From contig JALRME010000001.1 in the NCBI GenBank assembly GCA_026120035.1, positions 2,927,909-2,991,908 on the forward strand: a stretch of 64,000 nucleotides of DNA. Direction: 5' to 3'. The stretch's first letter is position 1. Each line of letters begins with the position of its first letter. The notes beneath the pieces were generated by a model. That model was not told where the DNA came from, ran no database searches, and saw only the letters and a program-made list of their open reading frames with translations. This stretch comes from Coleophoma eucalyptorum (lineage: Eukaryota > Ascomycota > Leotiomycetes > Helotiales > Dermateaceae). A program made the translations under genes and the position numbers. Positions 24,901 through 36,072 of the stretch are shown in pieces.

Positions 24901-25366
24901 AATATGTACTTGCTTTGGAAGAATGGATCATGATGTTTGCATGATCGTGGATACAACTGACCCAAAGTTAATCGGCCACTTGTTCATTCTTACATTCTAG
25001 CAGCATTGTCTCCGGACATTGTAATATTCATGCAACTTCTCACAACTGAACCTTCGTACAACCCTTGTCTCTTAACATCGGTCAAAGAATATCTTGGTAT
25101 TTGTGCGTTGGGTGATGAACTACTATATTCGCTATACTGCCATTCATAATGCACAACTCTTCGGTAAACCCGGCATGTTTATGCTTCATCCTCCAGGGGC
25201 CCTCAGCAACACCGACTCATGCCCACGACTTATATATTCTCAGTCGGTAGCCACATCACAATACCAATTATAAACTGTGCTCATTATCATAATCCTGTCT
25301 AACTGTTCAATTGTATGAAATTTGACCCACGACAGTTCTACCCCACCGGCTCGATTCTCGGCAAAG
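21919..25366. other. 3.4-kb stretch without a recognisable gene
   Basis: This region holds the creB promoter at its left end and the Dabb-gene promoter at its right end. Overlapping small frames at 22019-22487 (minus) reflect a biased G/C repeat tract and not a protein. I checked for short conserved exons and found none. A non-coding transcript, long untranslated leaders or a decayed gene could sit here. The heptad repeat at 22294-22333 is the only clear structure. Confidence 0.45.
22294..22333 (+). repeat. GGGN4 heptad repeat, potential G-quadruplex
   Basis: Six runs of at least three G are spaced exactly 7 bp apart: ends or starts at 22296-22298, 22303-22305, 22310-22312, 22317-22319, 22324-22326 and 22331-22333. 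All loops are 4 nt of T, C and A. This fits the standard G-quadruplex rule on the plus strand. It lies about 375-415 bp upstream of the creB start, with the G-rich strand being creB's template strand. Confidence 0.85.
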
Positions 25367-25854
25367 ATGGGTATCGTTCACATCGTCATGTTTGAATTTA
25401 AACCCGAGGTCAAGGCGGAGGAAATCAAAGACGTATATCTCCAAGTATCTTTGACTATTTGATGACAAATATGAAGAAGAGGATATTATAAGTGATTTTT
25501 TAGTAATTTCCCCTAGGCCTGCGCCCGCATGCTCGCTCTCAAAGACAGTTGTATCCACCCAACCACCAACAAGCAATACATTAAGTCAAGCGTTGGCGGC
25601 AAGGACAACAGTCCAGAGGGCATGCAGGTTCGTCCCAAAATATCTGCGTCTAAATATGTGTCTGATACAGGAAGACCGTCTCCTAACTTTGCCCCCAGAA
25701 CGGCTTCACGCATGCTTTCGTCTTTGAGTTTGAGAATGAAGAGGATAGGGAGTACTATCTCGAGAAGGACCCAGCCCATCTTGCTTTTATCAAGTTTGTT
25801 GGTGGCCTAGTTACCAAGGCTCAGGTCGTTGATTTTGTTCCGGGAGCTTTCTAA
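25367..25854 (+). CDS. Stress-response A/B barrel (Dabb) domain protein
   Basis: This small ferredoxin-like dimeric alpha/beta-barrel protein has 110 residues in three exons: 25367-25432, 25517-25627 and 25699-25854. Introns are 84 bp (GTATAT to CTAG) and 71 bp (GTTCGT to CCCAG, CTAAC branch). All joins are in phase 0. The product begins MGIVHIVMFEFKPEV, then EGMQ-NGFTHAFVFEFENEEDR and LEKDPAHLAFIKFV, ending VVDFVPGAF. The strand-helix layout with HIVMF at the start, HAFVFEF in the middle and DPAH is typical of Dabb proteins. Family members include stress-induced proteins and some polyketide or monooxygenase-like enzymes, but most single-domain fungal ones lack a known role. No neighbour clarifies its job. 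Confidence 0.85.
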
Positions 25855-27183
25855 ATTTTGTGAGCTCTTTATTGAAGAAGGGATGGATGTGAGCTATATG
25901 AACTGCTTAAGAAGTAGAAGCCTGATTGGCGTGCTTTTTGGGAATTGGCCCCTAGCTTCAATAAGCTTTGACGAAAGACTCACATTATGTGATGACCAAT
26001 ATAAATGTTTTCTAAAGTCTCCCGCAATTCTCACACAGTAGTATGAAGCTACGAACTGTGTCTCGGGTTGGTTCTGTGACCACATTCAGCATGGCAATAC
26101 ATCCTCGTGGTTGATAGTATTGAGAAAATAATACTTCACTCAGGACGCTCTCAAATCTTCACACTACAGTTATATAATAATGCTCCACATTCCAAATCTT
26201 CCTCATTTCTGACTCAAGTGATCTGCCGTTGAAGTGTTGCTTCCAAGAGATCTCCCACCAAACGAACAGCGCAGTCTCATCATCTGCAAGGCACATTAGG
26301 CTCTGAACTGGTACCATGAGTATGATATACAAGAATCTCCACAATTTGGTACCGCGGCCGCCTAAACTACGGAACTCTCTCTAACCCGGTCATGATGTAG
26401 AGCGGTCTGTCTACCGTGCTTTGCTTTGTCCTTACTAGATTGGCTGGAGTCTAGATACCCTGATATATGGAAATGTCAAGATCTGCCAGGGTTCCCTTCA
26501 AACATCTCTTTTTTGGTTCTTGTTTCCTGATGAGAGTACTAGCAACGGGAATAGCATGGAGTTCTTGAAAGTAAGCCGAGATCCAAGCAAACAAGCCACC
26601 TATCAAGAGGCTTTAGAGCTTACATCTCCATCCTGCTCCATCTCTCCGCATCCTCTGCTCGCTTAACCCCTGAATACCGTATACCTACGGAAGGGAATTC
26701 CTCCCCTGTACTTGCCCCTGCTTGCCGAGCTTCCTGAACCAACATAGAGTTAAAATCTCGGTAATTAGATGCAGCTTGACCTGTACAAACAGCCTTTCCA
26801 TGCCATCCGAGAAACTTCCCTCTAAAGACGCCAGATTGTGCGCTGCGGAGCAATCACGAAAAGTCTGGGCAACTATTCCTATCTCCGCTGTTTGTACCGC
26901 ATGAAGAGAAACAAGCGGAATGTGTATATTGTGTGCAGTGTTCTCTTCCTTCGCGTCTGCTTATTCGCCTCTGCTTTTAATCTCGTGAGATGTATGCAGG
27001 ACAGGATACTTATGGAGCCTTTGGCTCTTGCAGGGACAGACCAGATGGGGTAGAAAGAGTATATCTTTACCATTTCCCTACTCTTTGCGTCTTTGTTTCC
27101 AGCTTGTGTTTCTAACGAGTCACTGTCTTTCGTTCACTCACGCACTCTCACGCACTCGTTAACTCGAGCTCTCATTATTCACC
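25855..27183. other. Intergenic, lactonase promoter
   Basis: This AT-rich spacer lies between two plus-strand genes. An open minus-strand frame at 26620-26853 lacks an ATG and family match. A CACTCACGCACTCTCACGCA stretch lies just before the lactonase start. Confidence 0.5.
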
Positions 27184-28519
27184 ATGTCTCGTATCTCCGC
27201 CCTCTTCACAGCAGCTGCACTTTGCCTAGTAGCGCCAAGCTCCGCAGTCGTTCTCTACGCAGCAGCTACGGACGGGAATGTCACAACACTGTCACTGACC
27301 CGAGCAGCGAACGCTTCATACCAGCTCTCCATAACAGCAAAGACAACCGACTGCGAACCCAACCCATCATGGCTCGGCATTGACTCTGAATCACGAACGC
27401 TCTATTGTACTGACCGAGGCTCGAAAACGTCCGTGAACGGGTCTCTTAATTCCTTCAGCATGACTGCTGAGGGAGACCTGGCGCGGATTGATCGTGTTTT
27501 GGCACCATTGAGCGTTGTTAGTGCGGATTTCTTTACGGTAGAGAGTGGGAAGAAGGGACTCATGACGGCGAGCTAGTTAGTACTCAGCTGGATCTCCAAT
27601 GGGGAAGCAAAAGAACGATGAACTGACCAAAAGCAATAGTAACACAAGCTCCGCATCAGTCTTTGAAATCGACGAAGGAGGGATCACCGGTGCGCTTAGC
27701 GATGCTCTGTACCTCAACTATCCAACATTGAATGCCACGGGACCAGTCCTGGATCGACAAGATCTATCCTACTTGCACCAGGTCATCCAAGACCCATCTC
27801 GAACCCATCTCTTCACGCCAGATCTAGGCGGGGACAGGATCCGGGTCTGGAACTCTGACCCAGTGACCTTAGCACCACTGACTGAACTGGCATCGCTGTT
27901 TACAGAACCTGGAGTTGGGCCGCGCCATGCTGTATTCTGGACGTCTCCAAGCACGGATGAGTTATTCCTGATCTTCGGGGGTGAGCTGGACCAGAACGTA
28001 CATGTGTACAAGATCGTGACCAACACGGCGGATGAGGTGACTTGGGAAGAGGTTTTCAAGGTCCCGGCCATGGGCACGGCACAACCTGCTTTGAACGCAC
28101 CACCATCCGAGATTGCTCTCAGTGTACGTTTTCCCTGCTCTTGAAGAAGGCATACATTCTGCGGCGGAAATACCAGAGAAACTAACAAACCGCTCCAGCC
28201 TGATAACAAGTATATCCTTGTTTCCAACCGTGAGCAATCTTTCAGTGTCCAAAACGACAGCACCGACACACTTTCGACATTCCTAATCAACTCGGACGGA
28301 ACTTTGACACTACATCAACTCGCGCCAACAGGTGGCTACCTGCCTAGACAGTTCTCAATAAATAAGGCTGGAGATATGGTTGCAATTGGACATCAGAAAA
28401 ACAATACAGTTGTGGTTTGGGCACGGGATATTGAGACTGGGATGATTGTTACTGAAGGTGGACCGTTGGCACAGGTATTGTTGAGCGGGAATGTTGTTAT
28501 GACGATTTGGGATGAGTGA
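27184..28519 (+). CDS. Secreted lactonase-type seven-bladed beta-propeller protein
   Basis: This looks like a secreted member of the 6-phosphogluconolactonase-like / cycloisomerase beta-propeller family (Lactonase, 7-bladed). The exons are 27184-27575, 27640-28123 and 28199-28519, giving 398 residues. Introns are 64 and 75 bp. The N-terminal signal peptide is MSRISALFTAAALCLVAPSS. Family landmarks are PSWLGID, LHQVIQDPSRTHLFTPDLG-D, GPRHAVF, PSEIALSPDNKYILVSNR and PRQFSINKAGDMVAIG. The first intron has two possible acceptors 6 nt apart (27633 and 27639), changing two residues (Asn-Ser). Substrate is unknown; many fungal members are extracellular proteins of unclear activity. Confidence 0.88.
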
Positions 28520-29277
28520 GCGAGATGGTTTGGAAGGGGGAACCTTTTTCGACTTACATATTTAGGAATCTGAGATCAAATAGAGCATATAAATCATGGT
28601 AGATTCTTCATAACTTGAGTGTAGCATTTGAATTAGCTAGTCACGTCAGCTGAAGACGTGGCATAGATATACGCTAAAGAAAGCATGATCTCTTGCACTT
28701 AGTTCGAAAGCAAAAGTCTCTCTAAAAGCAAAATAGTGAGATGGTAAAGACTTCCTCAGACACATAGCTCTTCTCATCATCCTTGCCATTCCTTCACGCG
28801 TTTATTCAACGCGCTTTCTCTGCTGCTTGAATCACCATGTATATAAATAAAGTAAGGACGAACAAATTCGTCAGAATTCTGATACTCACAACCTCCGTCC
28901 TTTTCCTTGCAGCCCATCCCACCCCGTCCAGACACTTCCTCACCACCCACCACATAACGTTACTAACTACACATCGTAAAAGTGGTCGTCAGAAGAAAAA
29001 GAGCGCCCACATGCACCAAGGCATGATGCGAAACCAAAGTATAAACACCGTTCCCAGAAGAAAATGATCCCCCAAAGGATTTAACCCAATCCACCCATAT
29101 ATCCCAGCGTTTTCCTGATAATGAGCCCATTTGCCCATGATTTTTTGTCCAATGCATGCTATACAGAGAAATACCCGTTACTATCCCATAAACGCCTCGC
29201 TTTGCGTATCCCAATCAAAATGTGCCTTCCCGTATTGATTTCTTGCTGCGCAAATGTAGTCTTCCTAGTGCCGTCGA
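28520..29277. other. Intergenic, convergent 3' ends
   Basis: This spacer separates the lactonase and adenylate cyclase 3' ends. No coding exon is seen. Confidence 0.55.
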
Positions 29278-32200
29278 TCACGGGTCCAAGGCACCGTACT
29301 TCTCCTTATATCTTTGCAGCTCTTTCAAACCTTCTGCTAATCCGGATATAATGTCGCCCATGGGATCGCGAAGTTGATCAAGATGTGCCAATGGTGCACT
29401 TCCATTTGCCAGATGACGAATGGCAAGAGTAGATATACATGTCTATGTAATGTCAGCATGTTATAAGTAACAACTTCAATTTCGAAAACGCGAAGCTTAC
29501 CTCGATTCTCGAAACCTGGTGCGTCAGAAAGTTGACCAAAAAGCGGTCAGTAACCTCACCACCACGATATTTCATTTTCTCCAGCATAGCTGTGTCAGGA
29601 GGTTGAAGCTTGGTGGCATCGCCATCACCTTTCTTATGTTCCAAACTGTAGCACAGCATTTCCAGTCGGAGACTGACATTCCACAGCGCCCATACCGCTT
29701 CAGTATCAATGCTCAACTGCGAACCACCTGCCAGGGATGTAGGTTGACCAACGTCATTGGCAGTAGTTGTACTGGCCGGTTCTTCTTGAAGACGCTGTTG
29801 GTATTGGATTCGACCAGAAAGAGCATGGGGATACATCAGATAGATGTACTCAGGATTTTCCAAGCCTTTCAGTTTACGTTCTCCAATATCCTTGACCTCA
29901 AACCCTTGAGAGCTCAATGACCGCAGTTCTCGTCGAATTGCGTGGCTTGTGAGATCGCTATCGAATGTGTCCTCAGATCCAGTAGACCCTGATCGGTCAG
30001 ATTCACTGTAAGTCTCTAGACAACGTTGGATCTCCGATATGAAATCTGCTGATACCGTAATCTGACCACCATCCGCCACCGAGGAAATACGCGAAGCACG
30101 GTTGACCATTGGTCCAAAATAGTCCATTCTACGAGTGACTGGATCATTTTCGCACACTGGGCGTCCCCAGTGGATACCCATTCTCACACTGAGACCCTTA
30201 AAAATAAGATTTTGATCGCTGTCATAAATCTCTTGTCCCAGCACGCTGTTCAGGACTTCAGAAGGCCATTGTACGTCCAAAAGTTGTGACTGAACTGAAA
30301 AGCACCACAAGAGAGCAGATGTAGCAGTAGGAAAAGAGACCATAAAGGCATCTCCTTCCGTTTTGACCTCGTAACCGCCGATGATGCGTAACTGTCTTCG
30401 CATGACTTCATTGTGCAATCTTATAGCAGACCTCATAGCTTGTGGGAACGTTTCCCATAAGAGTGTCGAGCTCTTGATATCGGTAAAGACTATACCGATA
30501 TCACCTTCTGGTGCTTGAACTTCAGCATCAAGTCTGCGAAGCATAGAGTCTTCAACCCCATCACCCTTCTTCTTGGTTCTCTTTGCAGGAGTGTAGCCTT
30601 CGTCGATAATTGCGGACGGGTTGAAAGAAAGACTCTGGACCCTATGAGGTCTGATTTGTGCTCTCTTCTTCAGATCGCTCACGCCAATCATCATCACCAT
30701 GATCTTGTTGGTAGCACCGAATGCGATTGCATGATCACGTAATCGTTGTGCAGCACGCATCAAATCTGTGCGCTCAGATCTTGCAACATCGACGATCATT
30801 TCTGGCGACAAATATTCCCAAAGCTCTCGAGAAGCGATTAGGATCATCTCGTCTTGTTCCTTGACAGTAACTTGAGTGATATGTGGCGCCGCTTGGACAG
30901 CTGGCATTATCTGAACATATCCGAATGCTCTCGACACCTCGAGAATGTCATTCAATTTGCCCTGTCGAGACACCCAACCCCCGGCATCTCGGATGCGTTG
31001 ACGTTCGTTTGGCTCCGCTGGGTCGTGCTTCTGTGTCAGTATACGGTGTCCACCTTCCGAGTGAATCAGCATCGCTTGGGCATCGCCAACATTGGCGACG
31101 TATAATTCTGATTGTTGCAAGAACATGACTGTAGCCACAGCACCTGAATGCAGATCTGATTGACTGAGCACAGCAGGTGCGGCTGAGCCTCGATGTGCTA
31201 GCAAAGACCTTTCCTCGGTGTGCTGTGTTGCAGCAGTTGCTAGGTCCTTGTTCAAGGACAAGAAAGCTCTTCTCAAGGCATCCACGGGAGTTTCCTGGAA
31301 AGCAGGATTCAGCTTTCTCAATTCGTCACTAAAGATATGCCCGAAATTTTCGTGCAGATACTTCGCGATCTTGGATCCACCACTAGATAATGCTTGCCCA
31401 TCAAACATACCCAGTAGGGTCTCGGTTTCAATGGAGTTGAACCTTGGAACAACCATGTCGATAATTGACAAATGTTCATTCTTTCCAAGTGTATCAGCCA
31501 TACCGTAGGCCAACTGGCCCGCGAGAGAGCCGGAAGTGCGCACTCTTCTATCTTCAGTCTCGTCGAGAATACTGAGCACAGTCAAGGTGACATCCATAAG
31601 ACCAAGGATTCTCAAGTGCTGCAATGCACTGAAATCTGTCAGGTCTTTTCCATCACGAGCTGCTGAGCCTTGCATTGCAGGCTTAATCTCTAGACGTTTG
31701 TTTCCGGAAAGATTGAGGTACTTCAGATTGGTATTCCAGTTCCAGTTCCAGTCGTATGGCCAATTCGATACGTTATACTTCAAGGAATTACTGCCGCAGT
31801 CAAGAACAGCTAGTTTATGTGCCTTTCCAAGCTCAGCAGGAAGTGTTTGGAACTTATTGCCGTTAATATGCAGGACTTTCAGGACGCTGAACTCCTCAAA
31901 GTCATCGGATGGTAAGGAGGTAAGCTCATTTCCAGATAGATAGAGCTCTGCTAATTGCGGCCAGCTCTTGATGGAGCGTTGAGGCATATCGTTAAGATAA
32001 TTGTACGATAGATTAAGGACACGCAATTCACTCAATAGAGTAAGCTCGTCGAAAACGTCATCATCAAGGTTGTTATCGGCCATATAGAGATTTCGGAGAG
32101 ATCCTGCAAAGGTATTGACAAGTTTGCTAGACATACCGGAATCTTTCCTGGTGACGGAAGCCGCAGACGGAGTGATGGTTCCAATGGTACTTTCAGAAGC

Positions 32201-35200
32201 ACTTCTCGAGACTACTGAAGTCTTACGACCTTTGCCATAAACAGACACCAGCGAGCCCTGACGATCTGGAACAGGTGAACCGCCCACGCTGAGAAGACCA
32301 CTCGAGGCTTGACTAGGTCTCCGTTGTCCAAAGCCTTCCAGAGGGCCCAGTTCTTCGAAACCAGAGGTTTGAGATGGTGGCTGCTTAGGAACGCTTGTTG
32401 GAGCTTCTAGCTGCCCTGCTGGCGGTGTACTATCGCCCGGAAGCTGAGGTGGCCGTGACCCAGGCTTCGGAAAGGCGTCAAGAACGTTTGAAGAAATATT
32501 GAAAGTCTCAAGCTTATGAGCCCACCAAATCTCTGTGGGCAGTTTCTTCAAATTGTTTTGCCTGAGATCCAAGAACCGTAGCTCCGTCAAGCAGCCGATC
32601 TCGGTTGGTAAGCTGCTTAAGGAATTGTTGGCAATACTAAAGTGTTCCAGTTTGCGAAGCTTTCCAATATGGCCAGGTAGCGAAACGAAATGGTTCTTAT
32701 CGAGGATAAGCTTAACAAGGTTGGGCATCCTGTCAAACACACCATCGGGTATTACTGCAAGCTTCGCGTTGGAGAGGACCAATGTGGTGATTGAAGGAAC
32801 AAGATTTTTGATCTCAAACTTGGTGACGGGGTTTGAGTTGAGCCTCAGTACCCGGATGCTCGTGAATTCAGTCTCGCAAACAGAGACAGAATTGTGATCT
32901 GCAGAAATCTGTTCTACCTTGGGTAATTGGGCAATAACGTCGATACTTGAGAGACCATTATAACGAATATCGACCTCTTTCAGTTGGACGAGCTTACTGA
33001 ACGTCTGTGGCAATGAACCTGCAAGTCGATTATTAGTTATAACAAATCTTTCCAAATTTCTCAATTGACCAATCGAGTCTGGCAAGTTCGAAATGCTGTT
33101 GAAGCTCATGTCAATGTCTACCAAGCTCTCGAGGGAACAGAGAAACTCAGGGAATGAGTTAAGAAAATTTGAAGAAACATTCAAAGTTCTCATGCATCTA
33201 AATTGGCCAAAGTATGTTGGAAGTTCTGTGAGCCTGTTGTTGGCGAGCTTCAGGCTGATCAGACCTTGCAATCTTGACAACTCAGCATGCTCTAGCTGTT
33301 CAAGTCTATTGTTGGAAACATCTAGAATAGTCAGACGACTCGCCCGGCTCAAGCTTTGTGGTAGTTTCCATGCTTCATTGTTGATGAATTTGATGTCTCG
33401 TAGGTTTTGACAAGACTGAATGAAATCTTTTGGCAGGTCGAGCGAGAGATTTCTTGACAGGTTCAGAGAGATGATCTCGGGGGCTTTGGAGTAGAGAGAT
33501 ATAGGGATGGTGATAAGATTGCGACCCTGAAGGTCAACGTGGCTGTACTTCTGACCCCGGCCTAGACCCGGATCATGCTTTCCAGCAGCTGCATATCCGC
33601 TCTCTCTTGCAGGCACAAAAGAGAATCTGCACAGATAGCTATTGTCCTCTCGTCCAACATCCTCGATTCGATCGCGCTCTTCGTAGCCGGCCTGTTCTAG
33701 GAGTCGTTTCTGAATAACCACTGGCCGTTCCCCGGCTCCTAATATCCGTTGTAAATCATGCTTCTTCATAACAATCTGGTAGTTCTCGATGCTGTCCGTC
33801 ATATATGTCTTTTTTCCTAATTGGGCCATGACTTCTGTGACAGTTGCATTAAGGTTGGTTGAAATTGTAGCGAAGGTTCCGTCAATTCGGAAGATTCGTA
33901 TACAGTAAGGAATAGCTTTATCATCTGCCTTAGGGGGGACGCCTGCTTCATCGATCTCAGGTAGACGTGACATATTATCATCATTGACCTTCTTGACTGC
34001 CCAACTATCCGGGGCATTCCATCCTAGAGCTTCACTCTCATCTAACTGAAGCTTTGCCTCGTCGTCTACAGTTCCAGAAAATATGCTATTATCGAGTGGT
34101 GTAAGCGGAGGTGGTTTTGCCAAAATGCCTTCCATATTCGAAAGATTCGTATCAAGATTGAAGACAGAGCCAGGGAATGCCTCATTTCTCTCACTGGCAT
34201 CCGAATATAACTCTTGGTCCTCTGTCTGCTTGTTCGCACGTCTTTTTGTGAAGGGCAACTTGTATGCGCCCTGGCGTGGTTGGCTGTTCGCAGGGCGCCC
34301 AGAGCCGCCATCCTTTTCCCTCAGTAGATTTATCTCAGAGTTTGCTAAACTTGGTTCCCGGCCCCAATGTCCAAAAGGTGGAGATTCCTGCAAGCCATCT
34401 GGCCTGGAGGAACTGTTGAAAGATTTAACAGACCCCGGGAGCTCTTTTAAACGCTGTGTTGCACTATCCTTCTCCTTGTTCTTTCGGAATCGTGACAAGA
34501 TGTTGCGCTTCCCATTACTGTGATGGCTAGTTGGGGAGGTAGATCCATCGTATGCCCGTTTCTCGTTAATCGTATTTTGACTCCATCCGCTCGGTGTTGG
34601 GCTTGAGGGTCGTGGCAAGCTCACATTCGACGAGGCATTGAGTGAAGTACCCATTGTAGTCGGAGCCCGCTCCTTCTGCCTAATTTGTGCTGTGCTGCTC
34701 GAAGAGTCTTCTCTGCTGAGAGTGGGCCGGAGAGCACGGGAGTCCTCGCCGCTCTTATTATGCCGATGATTGTGGCCAGGAAGATGAACGTGGGAATGGC
34801 CAGATTTCGAAGTGGAGGAAGATCTCGGTATAATATGAGTCCCGTCGTTCACATATCGATCTCGATCAGGACCTGAAAGGTTTGCACGCACAGGTGCTTC
34901 TCCGTATTTTGAGATGTCCTGGTCATCACCTGTTAGTGTACCCCACACGTGGTGTTGATGAAAACGGAGAGGAAATTAGAGGCGTCTCGTTTGGGAAGGC
35001 CCCTCTTATCACGTAGATAGCAGACCCGCACAATCGTCGCAGAGTTGGTCTTTCAAGGAGCTTGGTCCATGCCATACATGGTGAATATAAACGGGAAATG
35101 TAAGTACTGACCTGAGCTTCTTGATATAGGAATGGGACTACGTCGCTCGATGGAATCGGCGTTCTTGGTCTCGAATCTGATGGCGAAGCATCGCGGGCTG

Positions 35201-36072
35201 TGGCAGATGAAAGATTCCGGTCTCGAGTACTACGGGCAAAAGAGTTCGAACGAATATCCTTTACATGCCTGTCTTTCTGTTCTTTCCCGTGCAGAGGCAA
35301 GCTAGTTTCCGAACCATCACGCGAAGGTAAGTCCTCTCCGAAGAATGTTTGTAGCTTTTTGTGTATTCCACCCCTGTTCATGCTCGATGATTTGGACCCC
35401 GAGCTACTCGCTGTTGTCACACTGGCCACCGAGGGCCGTCTCTCATCGCCATAGCCCTCTTGAATCGAATCCGTGCTGGCGATCGTGTTTCCGGTCAAGC
35501 CAGTACCAGGCCTGAAGACTGGAGACAGCGCCGAGGCTTGCGAAAGATTGTCACTCGAGTCATTGTAGAAAGAGGTCCCAAAGCCGGGCGAAGGCTCTCC
35601 TGACCCATTCATCCAGGGCGCAATTTGATTCGGAGAATTGGTAGCAGAAGGGAGGGTTTGTTGGATCTTGGGAAGGCGACCTCCAGAGGATTCTAACACA
35701 GCCAGGTCGCGTCGGTAGTTGCCAAAGTCGGACATTCTTTGCTCTCGCGGGGAGACATCAGGGGAGGGAGAAAAGTTTGGGAGGTGTTGTCGTGGAGCGC
35801 CAGATGTTGGAGACACTTGAGCGTCAGAATCAATTCTATGAAGGCAGGCGACGCACGCAACGGTTAGTCAAAGAACTCTGTTCCGACTTCTCAAATGTAA
35901 ATGCAGCGAGGGGCATTCCACGGGTAAGTGCTTACTTGTTTCTTGCGCCTTTCGTCACAATATTGGGGGGCGTTCCTTTCCGCGAAGTTCCTCGAAAGAA
36001 AGATGGTTTAATGGTATCGGTGCTCGAGCTCGTCGCCGAGCTGTTGCGATAAGTGGCATCCTTCCTGGTCAT
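29278..36072 (-). CDS. Adenylate cyclase (class III, Ras-associating, LRR, PP2C-like)
   Basis: This is the single large fungal adenylate cyclase that makes cAMP from ATP for PKA signalling in growth, nutrient sensing and morphogenesis. The minus-strand exons are 36072-35936, 35835-35112, 34918-29501 and 29442-29278, giving about 2,147 residues. It starts MTRKDATYRNSS. A disordered Ser-rich N-region of about 600 residues is followed by a Ras-association domain (near 620-705), many leucine-rich repeats (near 750-1345, with a Ser/Pro-rich insert), a PP2C-like domain (near 1390-1710) and the cyclase domain from about 1760 (GIVFTDIKSSTLLWE, KTEGDAFM, DYFGPMVNRASR). The 193-bp intron 34919-35111 could be joined in other ways; I chose the CAG that restores phase. 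The last exon adds 54 residues ending KEKYGALDP. Confidence 0.93.
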
